A DNA stretch of 64,000 nucleotides from Sulfurimonas sp. (GCF_014859695.1 NZ_JACUTS010000001.1:1-64000); one strand, 5' to 3'; positions 11,734 through 22,244 are shown, numbered from the stretch's first letter. Program-made: numbers and translations. The notes: generated from the letters alone by a model not told the origin.

Positions 11734-12555
11734 TTGAGAAACAGTACATCCATCGCAATTGGCGGCTTTGACGGGATGCACATCGGACATCAGCAGCTTT
11801 TTGGAGCGTTGGATGAGAATAGCACTATTGTCGTTATCGAGACTGGTTATGCAAACCTTACTCCAAAAAAGGAGCGCGAGCACTTTTCGCACTTTCCTTT
11901 TCTCTATCTTAAACTTGATGATATCCGTCATCTTAGCGGGGAAGAGTTTATAGCTTTTTTAAAAGAGAAGTTCCCAAAACTCCAAAAGATAGTAGTCGGG
12001 TATGATTTTCACTTTGGAAAAAACAGAAAATACTCCTTTAATGACCTGAAAACTCTATTTGATGGAGAGGTAGATGTGATTGAGGAGGTCTCGCTTCACG
12101 GCGATTCCGTGCACTCCCACAAGATAAGAGCAAAGCTTCAAATCGGAGATATAGAGGGAGCTAACGCTTTTTTAGGGCATAATTACACTATCAAAGGGCA
12201 TGTCGTCTCAGGTCAGGGCATAGGCAAAAAAGAGCTGGTCGCTACTATAAACGTAGAGGCAAAAGAGTTTTTGATGCCAAAAGAGGGTGTTTACGTTACG
12301 CTTACGCGCATTGATGATGAGGAACATTTTCATCCATCGGTCTCTTTTGTCGGGCACAGAGTAACAACAGATGGAAGTTTCGCGCTAGAGAGCCATATAC
12401 TTGATGGAGAAGTGTCATGCAAAGAGAGCGCAAGCATTAGTTTTGTCAACTTTATCAGAGAAAACAAAAAATTTGACTCGCTAGATGAGTTAAGAAAAGC
12501 TATAAAAAAAGATATAGCAATCGCTTCAAAGGAGCTAAAATTTCTACAATTATAA
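11734..12555 (+). CDS. ribF: Bifunctional riboflavin kinase/FAD synthetase
   Basis: IGGFDGMHIGHQQLF, VVGYDFHFGKNRK, GxVVSGQGIGK. Confidence 0.9.
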   Translation: MRNSTSIAIGGFDGMHIGHQQLFGALDENSTIVVIETGYANLTPKKEREHFSHFPFLYLKLDDIRHLSGEEFIAFLKEKFPKLQKIVVGYDFHFGKNRKYSFNDLKTLFDGEVDVIEEVSLHGDSVHSHKIRAKLQIGDIEGANAFLGHNYTIKGHVVSGQGIGKKELVATINVEAKEFLMPKEGVYVTLTRIDDEEHFHPSVSFVGHRVTTDGSFALESHILDGEVSCKESASISFVNFIRENKKFDSLDELRKAIKKDIAIASKELKFLQL

Positions 12556-12629
12556 AAGAGCTGGACAGAGAGTATCTACACAGCATACAGGATATTGATC
12601 TAAAATTTTACCAAAATGAAAAAGATTTC

Positions 12630-13595
12630 GTGGTCGATGAAATTCCTATGGAAGAGTTTTTAGGCAGAGGAAATTACCTCATTTTAAAAGTGCAAAAAGT
12701 TGAACTTACAACTTGGGACATGATTGCCATCTTTGCGGAATACTTGGCTATTCCCGCTCAAAAGATAGGTTACGCCGGGCTTAAAGACAAACATGCAACG
12801 ACTACGCAGTACCTCTCTGTGGAGACAAAACATGAGTATATGCTTAAAAAATTTCAACATAAACAGATTAAAATCTTAAGTACGACAAGACATTCGCACT
12901 CCATTAGAATGGGAGATTTGGCAGGAAACAGATTTAGCATAAATCTTTACGAGCTTGATGCAATAGACGCAGGCAAAATAGAAAAAGTTGCTAGAAAAAT
13001 AGCAAAAAACGGGCTTCCAAACTACTTCGGTTACCAAAGATTCGGGCGCGATGCAGACAGTATTGAGCAATCTAGAGAGATGATAAAGGGCGAACTCTTT
13101 ATTGAAGACGCGAAACTTAAAAGCTTTTTGATCTCTGTTTATCAGAGCTACTACTTTAACGAGTGGCTAAGAGAGAGGATAATGCTTTCCAAGGAGAGCG
13201 GCTCTTTGGAATTTACGCTTCTTAGCGGCGATGTTTACATGTCAAAAGATGGCAAACTCTCAACTCTAAAGCTGATACCCTCAAAAGAGTTTGCGGCTAA
13301 AAAATTGGTACCGACCGGACTTCTTTGCGGTCGAGATGTCTTTCGTGCAAAATATGATGCGGCGGAGATAGAAGCAAAGTACGATGATGAGTTTTTGCAG
13401 GAGAAGGGTCAAAGACGTGAAGCCCTAGTTTATCCTACCGATATTGACTGTAAATACGTTAAAAAAGAGACAATGCTAAATATCTCTTTTACGATGCCAA
13501 AAGGCGCTTACGCAACTGTTTTTCTAGAGAGTATTGCGGGGAAAAATTACAGCGCAAAAGATGTAAAAAGAGACAAAAGTAAAAAAAAGAGATAA
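12630..13595 (+). CDS. truD: tRNA pseudouridine(13) synthase TruD; true start probably upstream of the listed GTG
   Basis: GYAGLKDKHATTTQ, NYFGYQRFGRD; frame open upstream (IIKELDREYLHSIQDIDLKFYQNEKDF). Confidence 0.9.
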   Translation: MVDEIPMEEFLGRGNYLILKVQKVELTTWDMIAIFAEYLAIPAQKIGYAGLKDKHATTTQYLSVETKHEYMLKKFQHKQIKILSTTRHSHSIRMGDLAGNRFSINLYELDAIDAGKIEKVARKIAKNGLPNYFGYQRFGRDADSIEQSREMIKGELFIEDAKLKSFLISVYQSYYFNEWLRERIMLSKESGSLEFTLLSGDVYMSKDGKLSTLKLIPSKEFAAKKLVPTGLLCGRDVFRAKYDAAEIEAKYDDEFLQEKGQRREALVYPTDIDCKYVKKETMLNISFTMPKGAYATVFLESIAGKNYSAKDVKRDKSKKKR

Positions 13596-13673
13596 ATTTT
13601 TTCTCGTATTATAAAAGTTTAATTAAATTTTTACTATAATCACAAAATATTTATGAGACAGGGAGTACACCAT

Positions 13674-14348
13674 ATGGGTGAATTGTTCACATTTTTCGGT
13701 CTGATTTCTCACGATAAGACTTTTATCTACATGACGCACATGCTGCTTTCAGCCGGCATTGCTTTGATGCTTGTTAAAATGGCTATGTCAAACTTAAAAA
13801 TGGTTCCAACCGGAACTCAAAACGTAATGGAAGCGTACATCTCAGGCGTTCTTAAAATGGGAACGGATGTAATGGGTCAAGAGAATGCTCGTCGTTATCT
13901 TCCGCTTGTTGCGACTATCGGACTGTTTGTAGGTATTGCTAATATAGTCGGTGTCATTCCAGGTTTTGAGGCTCCAACCGGATTTTTGGAGATGCCTCTT
14001 ACTTTGGCACTTGCCGTATTTGTTTACTACAACTATGAAGGTATCCGCCGTCAAGGTGTTATCAAATACTTCAAGCACTTCCTTGGACCTGTTTGGTGGT
14101 TATACTGGTTGATGTTCCCAATCGAGATAGTTTCTCACATCTCTCGTTTGGTATCTCTTAGTTTCCGTCTTTTCGGTAACGTTAAGGGTGACGATATGTT
14201 CTTAATGGTAATCTTGATGCTTGCTCCATGGGTTCTTCCGTTGATCCCTTTTGCTCTTCTTACATTTATGGCATTCTTGCAGGCGTTCATCTTTATGATG
14301 CTTACGTATGTTTACCTTGGTGGAGCTATAGCTGTTGACGAACACTAA
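13674..14348 (+). CDS. atpB: F0F1 ATP synthase subunit A
   Basis: [45 protein letters not shown] at 13674 preferred. Confidence 0.95.
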   Translation: MGELFTFFGLISHDKTFIYMTHMLLSAGIALMLVKMAMSNLKMVPTGTQNVMEAYISGVLKMGTDVMGQENARRYLPLVATIGLFVGIANIVGVIPGFEAPTGFLEMPLTLALAVFVYYNYEGIRRQGVIKYFKHFLGPVWWLYWLMFPIEIVSHISRLVSLSFRLFGNVKGDDMFLMVILMLAPWVLPLIPFALLTFMAFLQAFIFMMLTYVYLGGAIAVDEH

Positions 14349-14360
14349 CGGCTAAACACT

Positions 14361-14624
14361 ATGCAAAAAGAGAAATTCGATAGAATTATTAGCTTTTTGC
14401 TTGGAGCATCGTGGGCAATCGTCATCTTCGGTGCTCTTATAACTTTTCAGATCTTCTCTTTTTTAGGCTTTTCACTCGCTCTTTTTACTACTATAACTTT
14501 TATAGTTATCTCTTTCTTCCTGATTTTAGCGCTTGACGCTTTTGTTATAAACAGACTAAGGCTTGAAGAGGCAAAAAAACATACACAACTCTTAGAAAAA
14601 ATCTACTCAAAACATACCAAGTAA
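14361..14624 (+). CDS. Small membrane protein
   Basis: 2 TM, closely follows atpB. Confidence 0.6.
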   Translation: MQKEKFDRIISFLLGASWAIVIFGALITFQIFSFLGFSLALFTTITFIVISFFLILALDAFVINRLRLEEAKKHTQLLEKIYSKHTK

Positions 14625-14712
14625 ATCCACAATTATTTGCGCTTTATGAAACATAAAAGCATTAATTGGGTAAAATCCAACACAATATTATAATTTTTTA
14701 TCAAGGAAAACT

Positions 14713-16137
14713 ATGTTTGAAATAGTTATCGGTCTAGAAGTCCACGTTCAGCTAAACACAAAAACTAAACTTTTTTGCTCATGTCCTACGAGCTTTAACC
14801 ACAAACAAAATACAAACACATGCCCGACCTGTCTGGCACTTCCTGGAGCTCTTCCAGTACTGAACAAAGAGGTGCTTCATAAGTCTGTAATGCTTGGAAC
14901 AGCAATAGATGCAACTATAAATAAAACATCATATTTTGATAGAAAGAGTTACTTTTATCCTGATAGCCCATCCGCTTATCAGATTACGCAGCTCTATACT
15001 CCAGTAGTTGAACATGGAAAACTGCGTATTGATTTTGAGAACGGAACCCATAAGATTATTCGTATAAATCGTGCACATATTGAAGCTGATGCGGGAAAAA
15101 ACATACATGACGGTGCTATTTCAAAAGTTGATTTAAACCGTGCCGGAACACCGCTTTTAGAGATAGTGAGCGAGCCTGACATGAGAAGTGCCGAAGAGGT
15201 TACTCTTTATCTTAAAAAACTCCACTCGATTATTCGCTACTTAGATATCGGCGATGCAAACATGCAAGAGGGTTCATTTCGTGTGGATGTAAACGTCTCT
15301 ATTCGCCCAAAAGGTGACGAGAAACTCTATACGCGTGTTGAGATAAAAAACATAAACAGCTTTAGGTTTATCCAAAGAGCCATAGAGCTTGAAGTTGCTC
15401 GCCAGAGTGAAGCTTGGGAAGATGGTGTTTATGATAAAGAGATTCTTCAGGAGACAAGACTTTTTGATCAGGTAAAACAAGAGACCCGTTCAATGCGCGG
15501 TAAAGAGGAAGCGGCTGACTATCGTTACTTTCCAGAGCCTGACTTGCTAAAAGTGGTTGTAACCGATGATATGATGGAGGAATTTAGCAAAATTCCTGAA
15601 CTTCCAGATGAGAAGATGGAGCGTTTCGTAAAAGATTACGGCATGAGCGAGTATAACGCTATGGTTGTTACATCTTCGCTTGAGATGGCGCACTTCTTTG
15701 AGAGAATGATGGAGGAGGGCATAAGCGCTAAAAATGCTCTTACATGGCTGACTGTTGAGCTTCAGGGCAGATTCAAAGGAGAGGTTAATATCTCAAACTC
15801 TCCTATTGATGCTAATAAACTCGGTTTTTTGGTAAAGAGAATAGAAGATGGCACCATAAGCGGAAAAGCTGCTAAAGAGGTTCTTGACTATCTTTTAGAA
15901 AAAGGCGGCGAGGTAGATGCGGCTATAGATGCACTTGGACTAAAACAGGTAAGCGATACGGGTGCGATAGAAGCTATTTGTGATGCTATTATAAATGCGA
16001 ACCAAGACAAAGTAGCAGAGTATCAAGGCGGTAAAGAGAAGCTTTTTGGCTTCTTTGTCGGGCAGGTTATGAAAGAGTCCAAAGGAAGCGCAAATCCGCA
16101 GAGCGTAAACGAGATATTAAAAGCAAAGTTGGGATAA
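14713..16137 (+). CDS. gatB: Asp-tRNA(Asn)/Glu-tRNA(Gln) amidotransferase subunit B
   Basis: [31 protein letters not shown], full length. Confidence 0.97.
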   Translation: MFEIVIGLEVHVQLNTKTKLFCSCPTSFNHKQNTNTCPTCLALPGALPVLNKEVLHKSVMLGTAIDATINKTSYFDRKSYFYPDSPSAYQITQLYTPVVEHGKLRIDFENGTHKIIRINRAHIEADAGKNIHDGAISKVDLNRAGTPLLEIVSEPDMRSAEEVTLYLKKLHSIIRYLDIGDANMQEGSFRVDVNVSIRPKGDEKLYTRVEIKNINSFRFIQRAIELEVARQSEAWEDGVYDKEILQETRLFDQVKQETRSMRGKEEAADYRYFPEPDLLKVVVTDDMMEEFSKIPELPDEKMERFVKDYGMSEYNAMVVTSSLEMAHFFERMMEEGISAKNALTWLTVELQGRFKGEVNISNSPIDANKLGFLVKRIEDGTISGKAAKEVLDYLLEKGGEVDAAIDALGLKQVSDTGAIEAICDAIINANQDKVAEYQGGKEKLFGFFVGQVMKESKGSANPQSVNEILKAKLG

Positions 16138-16141
16138 TATT

Positions 16142-17698
16142 TTGTTAAAACGTTTGATAGTAGACGGCGCCTATGCGATTAGTACGTCAAAACGTTATGC
16201 CAAGATAAAGCATTTTTTTTACAATTTTTTAGAAAACGACTCCAACAAATACAAAAAGATATTTGACCTCTTTATGATAGCGCTTATCTTCTCAAGTGTT
16301 GCCATACTCATTAGAGAGGTAAAGTCTCATGTAGACGACTCCCTTCTTTTTTTTAACAACTACATCATCTCAATCATTTTTCTTATAGAGTATCTGCTTA
16401 GGTTTTGGGTAACCAGCAGTGTAAGCGAGATAATCATCAAGCATAGTGAATATGACGTTATGCTAAAGAGAGAGTTTAGTCTTCTAAAAGCTTTTAGAGA
16501 GATTATTGCTATAAAGATGCGGTATGTTTTTTCTATAAAGGCTATTATAGACCTCTTTGCCATACTTCCATTTTTCCATGAGTTAAGACTTCTGAGGCTT
16601 TTTGTACTATTTAGGGTATTTAAACTCTTTAGATACGCCAAAAGCATACAGACATTCGGCTCAGTTATAGCAACAAAGAAGTTTGAGTTTTTAACGCTCT
16701 TTATTTTTGCATCTATAGTTATTTTTGTCTCATCCGTTCTTATATACGTTATGGAGGCAAATAATCCGACTTCGCCTGTAAACACTCTGTTTGAAGCTAT
16801 ATACTGGGCAGTCGTGACAATCTCTACGGTTGGCTACGGCGATATTGCTCCTGTGACCGAAGAGGGGAGGATTGTGGCTATGTTTGTTATCGTAGCCGGA
16901 ATTGCGGTCTTCTCATTTACAACCTCTTTGATAGTGACCGCATTTACGGAGAAGCTCGATGAGATAAAAGATGATAAGTTAATCAACGACATAGCTAAGA
17001 TGAAAAGCTTTTACCTTATATGCGGCTATGAGGGGATATCGAAAGAGGTTGCAAAAAAATTATCCCACAACAGCGATATTATTGTTTTGGAGGAGAATGA
17101 CAAAAAAGCCAGACAAGCAAAAAAAGATGGTTTTTTCGCTCTTAATTATGACCCGGGAAGTATAGATAGCTACAGAAAACTTCGCATAAATATACAAGAC
17201 CAGGTAAAAGCGATACTCTGCCTTGGGCACAGCGATGTTGAGAATGTTTATACCGCTTTGACCGTTCGCTCTTTTAACAAAGATGTATATATACTCTCTA
17301 TTTTAAAAAATAAAATGAATAAAAATAAGCTGATGTTTGCAGGCGTAAATGAGGTTTTTTACGAAAAAGAGCTTGTAGGAATGATTGCAAAGGGTCTAGC
17401 AGGACAAAAAATCGCATTTGAGGCTATTCATGCTCTTCGTTCTAGCTATAACGGTGTTGATATGCAAGAGATTGTTATAAACGAGAGAATAGCAGGCAAC
17501 TACAGAAGTGTTGGTAAGCTTCAGAGCAAAAAGTTTAGGATACTTCTTTTGGGTCTTCACAAAAGCGACTCAAAAGAGTTTTTGTTCAATCCAAAAGATG
17601 ATACAACTGTTGAGGCAGGGGACTATCTGCTTCTTATAGGAAATATACAGTTTATAAAAGAGTTTAATAGCTTTTTATACAAAAAGGATGGCAGATGA
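16142..17698 (+). CDS. Voltage-gated-like potassium channel with TrkA-N/RCK domain
   Basis: TM region, selectivity filter TISTVGYGDIAP, C-terminal RCK domain. Confidence 0.9.
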   Translation: MLKRLIVDGAYAISTSKRYAKIKHFFYNFLENDSNKYKKIFDLFMIALIFSSVAILIREVKSHVDDSLLFFNNYIISIIFLIEYLLRFWVTSSVSEIIIKHSEYDVMLKREFSLLKAFREIIAIKMRYVFSIKAIIDLFAILPFFHELRLLRLFVLFRVFKLFRYAKSIQTFGSVIATKKFEFLTLFIFASIVIFVSSVLIYVMEANNPTSPVNTLFEAIYWAVVTISTVGYGDIAPVTEEGRIVAMFVIVAGIAVFSFTTSLIVTAFTEKLDEIKDDKLINDIAKMKSFYLICGYEGISKEVAKKLSHNSDIIVLEENDKKARQAKKDGFFALNYDPGSIDSYRKLRINIQDQVKAILCLGHSDVENVYTALTVRSFNKDVYILSILKNKMNKNKLMFAGVNEVFYEKELVGMIAKGLAGQKIAFEAIHALRSSYNGVDMQEIVINERIAGNYRSVGKLQSKKFRILLLGLHKSDSKEFLFNPKDDTTVEAGDYLLLIGNIQFIKEFNSFLYKKDGR

Positions 17699-18399
17699 GA
17701 AAGAGTACCGCACTGCTTTTTGGATATAACGACTATACGCTTGAGATTGTAAAAAATATCTCTCTTTATTATGAAAATATAGAGATATTCAGACTTGATG
17801 AGAGTAGTGATAAAAATATACAAAACAGCAAGTATAAAATATCTAGATTTGATCTAAGCGATGATTGGGATGAGCTAAAGGATAGCGTCAATATAGACGA
17901 ATGTACAGCTTTTTGCGTATTAGAGGATACCGCGGAGAATATTTTTCTTACAATCTCTTTGAGAGAGGCTTTTGAGGAGCTTACCATTGTGGCATTGGCA
18001 GAGGATAAGGAGAGTGCAGACAAACTCTCTCTTGCGGGAGCTTCAAAGGTTATACCTACTATTCAAACAACGGCAAATATGATAGTAGAGATGCTTGAAA
18101 AGCCGATAATCACACAAGTGCTTCACAATATTTTATATGAAAAAAGCGATTTAAAGATTGCTCAGATAAGAGTAGATAATGCTCATAAATTTGAAGGAGT
18201 CTACCCATATGATATAGATTGGGGAGCGGAGTATAATGTACTGGTTTTGTCGGTTTTAAGAGAAGATTTGGAGACTGAGTTTATATATTCATCAAAAGCA
18301 AAACATCACCAAATAAAAGAAGGCGATGTGTTTGTAGTGGTCGGGTATGAGAAAGATTTAGGTGAATTTGAAAGAATTATGGGGAGCAGATATGACTAA
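17695..18399 (+). CDS. TrkA-N/TrkA-C domain potassium channel-associated protein
   Basis: Rossmann-like RCK fold, 4-bp overlap with channel gene. Confidence 0.75.
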   Translation: MRKSTALLFGYNDYTLEIVKNISLYYENIEIFRLDESSDKNIQNSKYKISRFDLSDDWDELKDSVNIDECTAFCVLEDTAENIFLTISLREAFEELTIVALAEDKESADKLSLAGASKVIPTIQTTANMIVEMLEKPIITQVLHNILYEKSDLKIAQIRVDNAHKFEGVYPYDIDWGAEYNVLVLSVLREDLETEFIYSSKAKHHQIKEGDVFVVVGYEKDLGEFERIMGSRYD

Positions 18400-19282
18400 A
18401 GTAGGAGTAATAGGAGCCGGAAAATGGGGAAGTGCTTTGGCTTTTGCACTAAGTGAGAAGTGCGAAGTTTATATAACCTCAAGGACTCCCAGAGATATGA
18501 AAAATTTTGTCTCTTTGGATGAGATTTTAAAGTTGGAGTACATAGTTATTGCTATTCCTGCGCAACAGGTTTCGTCTTGGCTAAGAGAGAATTTTAAATA
18601 CAACAATCAAAAAATATTGGTTGCCGCAAAAGGTATAGAGGCTACGACAGGAAAGTTTTTAAATGAGATATATGAGGAGTATGTTCCCGATAATAACATT
18701 GCTTTTCTCTCAGGTCCATCATTCGCCACTGAGGTTATGAAGTCGCTCCCTACCGCACTTGTAGTCAACTCTAAAAATGAGGAGCTTAGCAAAAAGTTTG
18801 CCTCCTTTTTTCCATCATTTATAAAAACATACACCTCTACGGACGTTGCCGGAGCAGAGGTTGCGGGTGCTTATAAAAATGTTATAGCTATAGCGGCAGG
18901 CATTTGCGAAGGTTTGGGTCTTGGGAAAAATGCAGCCGCTTCGCTAATATCCAGAGGTCTTGTAGAGATGCAGAGATTTGGCAAAGAGTATGGCGCAAAA
19001 GAGGAGAGTTTTGTAGGACTTAGCGGCGCAGGAGACCTGTTTTTAACAGCATCCTCAATCATGAGCAGAAATTTTCGTGTCGGGTTAGGGGTTGCTCAAG
19101 GCAAATCTAAAGAGCAGATAGTAGAGGAGCTCGGAGAGGTGGCAGAGGGCATCGGAACAACATATGCGCTCTATAAAATAGCCCAAGAGAAAGATCTCTA
19201 TCTTCCCATAGCAAGAGAGGTCTATAATATGTTAGAGGGTTTAGACCCGCATGTGAGTTTGAGTAATTTCCTTGCAAATTAA
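18392..19282 (+). CDS. gpsA: NAD(P)-dependent glycerol-3-phosphate dehydrogenase
   Basis: VGVIGAGKWGSALA, AAKGIEATTGKFLNEI, GPSFATEV; ATG at 18392 preferred. Confidence 0.95.
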   Translation: MTKVGVIGAGKWGSALAFALSEKCEVYITSRTPRDMKNFVSLDEILKLEYIVIAIPAQQVSSWLRENFKYNNQKILVAAKGIEATTGKFLNEIYEEYVPDNNIAFLSGPSFATEVMKSLPTALVVNSKNEELSKKFASFFPSFIKTYTSTDVAGAEVAGAYKNVIAIAAGICEGLGLGKNAAASLISRGLVEMQRFGKEYGAKEESFVGLSGAGDLFLTASSIMSRNFRVGLGVAQGKSKEQIVEELGEVAEGIGTTYALYKIAQEKDLYLPIAREVYNMLEGLDPHVSLSNFLAN

Positions 19283-19348
19283 TAAAAAAGTTGCTTAATA
19301 GCTAAAATATATGTATAATTATTCATACGATTATATGAATAGGAGTGT

Positions 19349-19579
19349 ATGATGCACAAAATAAGAAGCACATTTACAGTCTCTGACTTTATCATTGATG
19401 AGTTAAATAGTGTATCGCAAGAGCTAAATGAGAAGAAAAGTCATATTGTTGAAAAAGCTCTTAGTATGTACTTTGATGCAATAGATGAAAAACTCTCAGA
19501 CCAAAGACTTAAAAATCTTGAAAACAAAAAAGAGAAGCTTATCCCCACAAGTGAAGTTTTTAAAGAGTTAGGTTTATAG
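19349..19579 (+). CDS. Ribbon-helix-helix-type antitoxin
   Basis: RHH-like N-terminus, 4 bp upstream of RelE-like toxin. Confidence 0.7.
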   Translation: MMHKIRSTFTVSDFIIDELNSVSQELNEKKSHIVEKALSMYFDAIDEKLSDQRLKNLENKKEKLIPTSEVFKELGL

Positions 19580-19583
19580 CTAC

Positions 19584-19844
19584 ATGTACGAACTTAACTT
19601 TTTAAGCAGTGCAAAAAAAGAGTTCGTTAGACTTGACACTGTAGCTCAAAAAATTATCAAAGAAAAACTCCTCCTCTTAGTCACAAATCCCGATATTTTA
19701 AAAAACAACATCAAAGCACTCAAGGGCGAATACAAAGGTAAATTTAGACTTCGCATAAACCAATACAGAGTCGTCTTTCAAGTAAAAGAAGAAATTCTAG
19801 TAATAGTTATTATTCGCATTAGGCATAGGAAAGAGGTTTACTAG
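19584..19844 (+). CDS. RelE/ParE family toxin
   Basis: LKGEYKGKFRLRINQYRVVFQVKEEILVIVIIRIRHRKEVY: RelE-family C-terminus. Confidence 0.85.
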   Translation: MYELNFLSSAKKEFVRLDTVAQKIIKEKLLLLVTNPDILKNNIKALKGEYKGKFRLRINQYRVVFQVKEEILVIVIIRIRHRKEVY

Positions 19845-20006
19845 ATGGCTACATGTAGCGTAGAAAATTGTAAAAATGAGTGTTTTGAGCAAGAAAATAA
19901 CTGACCTTGCGCACTTTTGTAAAAAAGTTTGTAAAACACCTTGTAATTCTCGAAAAAGATACTTTTTCTAAAGAAACATTTTCACTTCGTGAAAACCGCA
20001 TTAGCT

Positions 20007-20121
20007 TGTTTTCGTAGCTTTTAGGTATGCTAACCAATGGCATACTCCATGACAATGGGGTTGTAGGGACGTCTGTCCCTGCCACTAGAACGGACGAGTT
20101 CGTTTTAGTGCGTAACATCAG
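20007..20121 (-). repeat. Left copy of inverted structured repeat (homology probably extends to ~19915)
   Basis: Reverse complement matches 21765-21880, including ATGGAGTATGCCATTGGTTAGCATACCTA; internal hairpins AGGGAC/GTCCCT and GTATGC/GCATAC. Confidence 0.85.
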
Positions 20122-20192
20122 AAGATAAGTGTATTTTGCATTGTGAGAAAAATGATTGGTATACAGTTAGACAAAACACAAGGAGAAAGTAA

Positions 20193-21548
20193 GTGAGCAG
20201 AGATAAAGAACAGTTTAAAAAAATAACGGTAGCTATTGTCATCGGTCTATTTTTCTTCGCACTCTCATTTACTGTTTTTAATGCTACACAGGCTTCACTT
20301 CTTGGGCTTATAGCATTTCTTGTAACTCTTTGGACAAATGAGGGCTTACCTCTTGGAGTCGTCTCTCTGCTGCCGATCGTTCTTTTCCCGTCCTTCTCAA
20401 TTCTCTCGACGACTCAGACGACTGCAAACTATGCAAACCCAATCATATTTCTCTTTTTCGGCGGCTTTTTGCTAGCTATAGCAGTTGAGAAAACAGAGCT
20501 TCATAGATGGGTCACAGATAAGATGTTTGCCATCTTTCCATCAACTCCAAAAGGCATAATCTTTTCGCTCACAATAGCGTCTGGACTGCTTAGCTCGCTT
20601 CTCTCAAACACCACAACGACACTGCTTTTAATCTCAATCGCTCTTTTTATAACCGAAGATGTCAGGCTTAAGATGAGATTTGCCCTTGCAATAGCTTACG
20701 GTGCTAGCGTAGGAGGGATTTTAACTCCAATAGGGACGCCGCCAAACCTTATTTTGCTCGGTTTTATGCAGAAGAGCGACATGGAGGTTATCTCCTTTTT
20801 GCAGTGGATGGTAATGGTCGCTCCGCTTGTTTTTGTGATGTTTTTTGTGGTTGCATCTCTGCTTAGCATTGGCGTAAAAGATATAGAGATATCCATAAAG
20901 AGTGAAAAAAAAGCCCTTGATGCCCAGCAAAAAAAAGTTCTTTTTTTAATCGGTGGAGTTATTTTGCTCCTTCTGCTAAATGCTCCTCTTAAGCCATACT
21001 GGAGCGGGTTAGGGCTCAATGAAAACGGCATTTTGTTAGGTGCGGGACTTCTGCTTTTTGCTCCGCCATTTAGTACTCTTGAGTGGACAGAGGACAAAGC
21101 AAAGATCCCGCTTAGGATTATGTTTTTATTTGGCGCAGGTTTTTCGATTGCAGCCGCCTTTAGCGCAACGGGTCTTGCCGATGAGGTCGCCTCTTACCTA
21201 ATTGTCATAACGCAGCTTCACCCTATTTTAATCATTCTAAGCGTGGCTATGCTTATAACATTTACAACGGAGATAACCTCAAATACGGCGCTTATATCGG
21301 TCATGCTTCCCGTTATATATGCAGTCTCGCAGCAGAGCGGGCTTGATGCGACTCTCTTTATGATGGTAGCCACGGTGTGCGCAAGCTACGCCTTTATGCT
21401 CCCAATTGCTACGCCTCCAAATGCCGTAGCCATGAGCAGCGGAGCCGTGAGTGTGAAAGATATGGCAAGATATGGGGTTGTTTTTAACTTTATAGGGATC
21501 TTTTTAATAGCGATGATCGCGGAGTTTTTCTGGAAGGGATTTCTTTAG
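20193..21548 (+). CDS. DASS/SLC13 family sodium-coupled anion transporter
   Basis: SNTTTTLLLISIA, GGILTPIGTPPNLILLGF, TEITSNTALISVMLPV, MLPIATPPNAVAMSSG. Confidence 0.92.
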   Translation: MSRDKEQFKKITVAIVIGLFFFALSFTVFNATQASLLGLIAFLVTLWTNEGLPLGVVSLLPIVLFPSFSILSTTQTTANYANPIIFLFFGGFLLAIAVEKTELHRWVTDKMFAIFPSTPKGIIFSLTIASGLLSSLLSNTTTTLLLISIALFITEDVRLKMRFALAIAYGASVGGILTPIGTPPNLILLGFMQKSDMEVISFLQWMVMVAPLVFVMFFVVASLLSIGVKDIEISIKSEKKALDAQQKKVLFLIGGVILLLLLNAPLKPYWSGLGLNENGILLGAGLLLFAPPFSTLEWTEDKAKIPLRIMFLFGAGFSIAAAFSATGLADEVASYLIVITQLHPILIILSVAMLITFTTEITSNTALISVMLPVIYAVSQQSGLDATLFMMVATVCASYAFMLPIATPPNAVAMSSGAVSVKDMARYGVVFNFIGIFLIAMIAEFFWKGFL

Positions 21549-21742
21549 GAATCCCTGTTTTTGTACATCGTATAAAAATCTTTTAAAATAAGCCCCGCCG
21601 TAAAAAACCATAAAATATTTAAAATGTAGTTGCCATCAAGTCCGTTATCGTAAAGATATGGAAAAAAGAGGAAGTAGGGCCACTTAAAGAAGTAGAAAAA
21701 CAGTATTGCCGACCCGTAGAGCTCTCTTAAAATTCTTTTCAT
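21545..21742 (-). CDS. Small hypothetical membrane protein
   Basis: 65-aa ORF with hydrophobic segments, fills the gap between transporter and repeat. Confidence 0.45.
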   Translation of the reverse strand: MKRILRELYGSAILFFYFFKWPYFLFFPYLYDNGLDGNYILNILWFFTAGLILKDFYTMYKNRDS

Positions 21743-21764
21743 AAGGCTATTTTACCCTTTTTTA

Positions 21765-21880
21765 CTGATGTTACACAACAAAGCGAACACGTCCGTTTTA
21801 TTGGCAGGGACTAAAGTCCCTACAACCCCCTTACCATGGAGTATGCCATTGGTTAGCATACCTAGAAGCTACAAAAAACA
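21765..21880 (+). repeat. Right copy of inverted structured repeat (similarity extends to ~21935)
   Basis: Inverted match to 20007-20121; hairpins AGGGACT/AGTCCCT and GTATGC/GCATAC. Confidence 0.85.
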
Positions 21881-21953
21881 AAGTTTTTTGAGAATTATAA
21901 AGTTGTTTGTGCACTTTTTTGTTAGAATTTCACAAAAAAAGCAGGGGTTTCGT

Positions 21954-22244
21954 ATGATAGTTCATATAGTGATGTTTAAATTCAAAGAAGAAAACAAAGA
22001 GTCAAATATTAAAGAGGTAGTGAGCAGGCTTAATGCCCTAGTCGGGCTGATTCCTGAGCTAAACTCAATGGAGGTAGGCGTGAACTTTACCGACTCCGAG
22101 CGGGCGTTTGACCTTTCTTTATACTCTACGTTTGAAACAAAAGAGGATTTGGCTTCTTACGCAATCCATCCAGAGCATTTAAAAGCAGTCGAACTTATAA
22201 AGTCCGTGACGTCGGAGTCAAAAGTAGTTGATTATATTTTATAG
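21954..22244 (+). CDS. Dabb (stress-responsive A/B barrel) domain protein
   Basis: MIVHIVMFKFKEENKESNIKEVVSRLNALVGLIPELNSMEVGVNF; start moved to 21954 because upstream ORF is repeat DNA. Confidence 0.85.
   Translation: MIVHIVMFKFKEENKESNIKEVVSRLNALVGLIPELNSMEVGVNFTDSERAFDLSLYSTFETKEDLASYAIHPEHLKAVELIKSVTSESKVVDYIL

Noticed and set aside
19849-20118. 89-aa minus-strand ORF (MLRTKTNSSVLVAGTDVPTTPL...)
   Set aside because: It translates the left inverted repeat; similarity to the 21768 ORF reflects repeat DNA homology, not a protein family.
20696-21097. 133-aa ORF antisense to the DASS transporter
   Set aside because: Shadow ORF; sense strand has clear transporter motifs.
21768-21953. N-terminal extension of the Dabb-domain ORF
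   Set aside because: First 62 codons are the right repeat copy; the Dabb protein starts naturally at ATG 21954.
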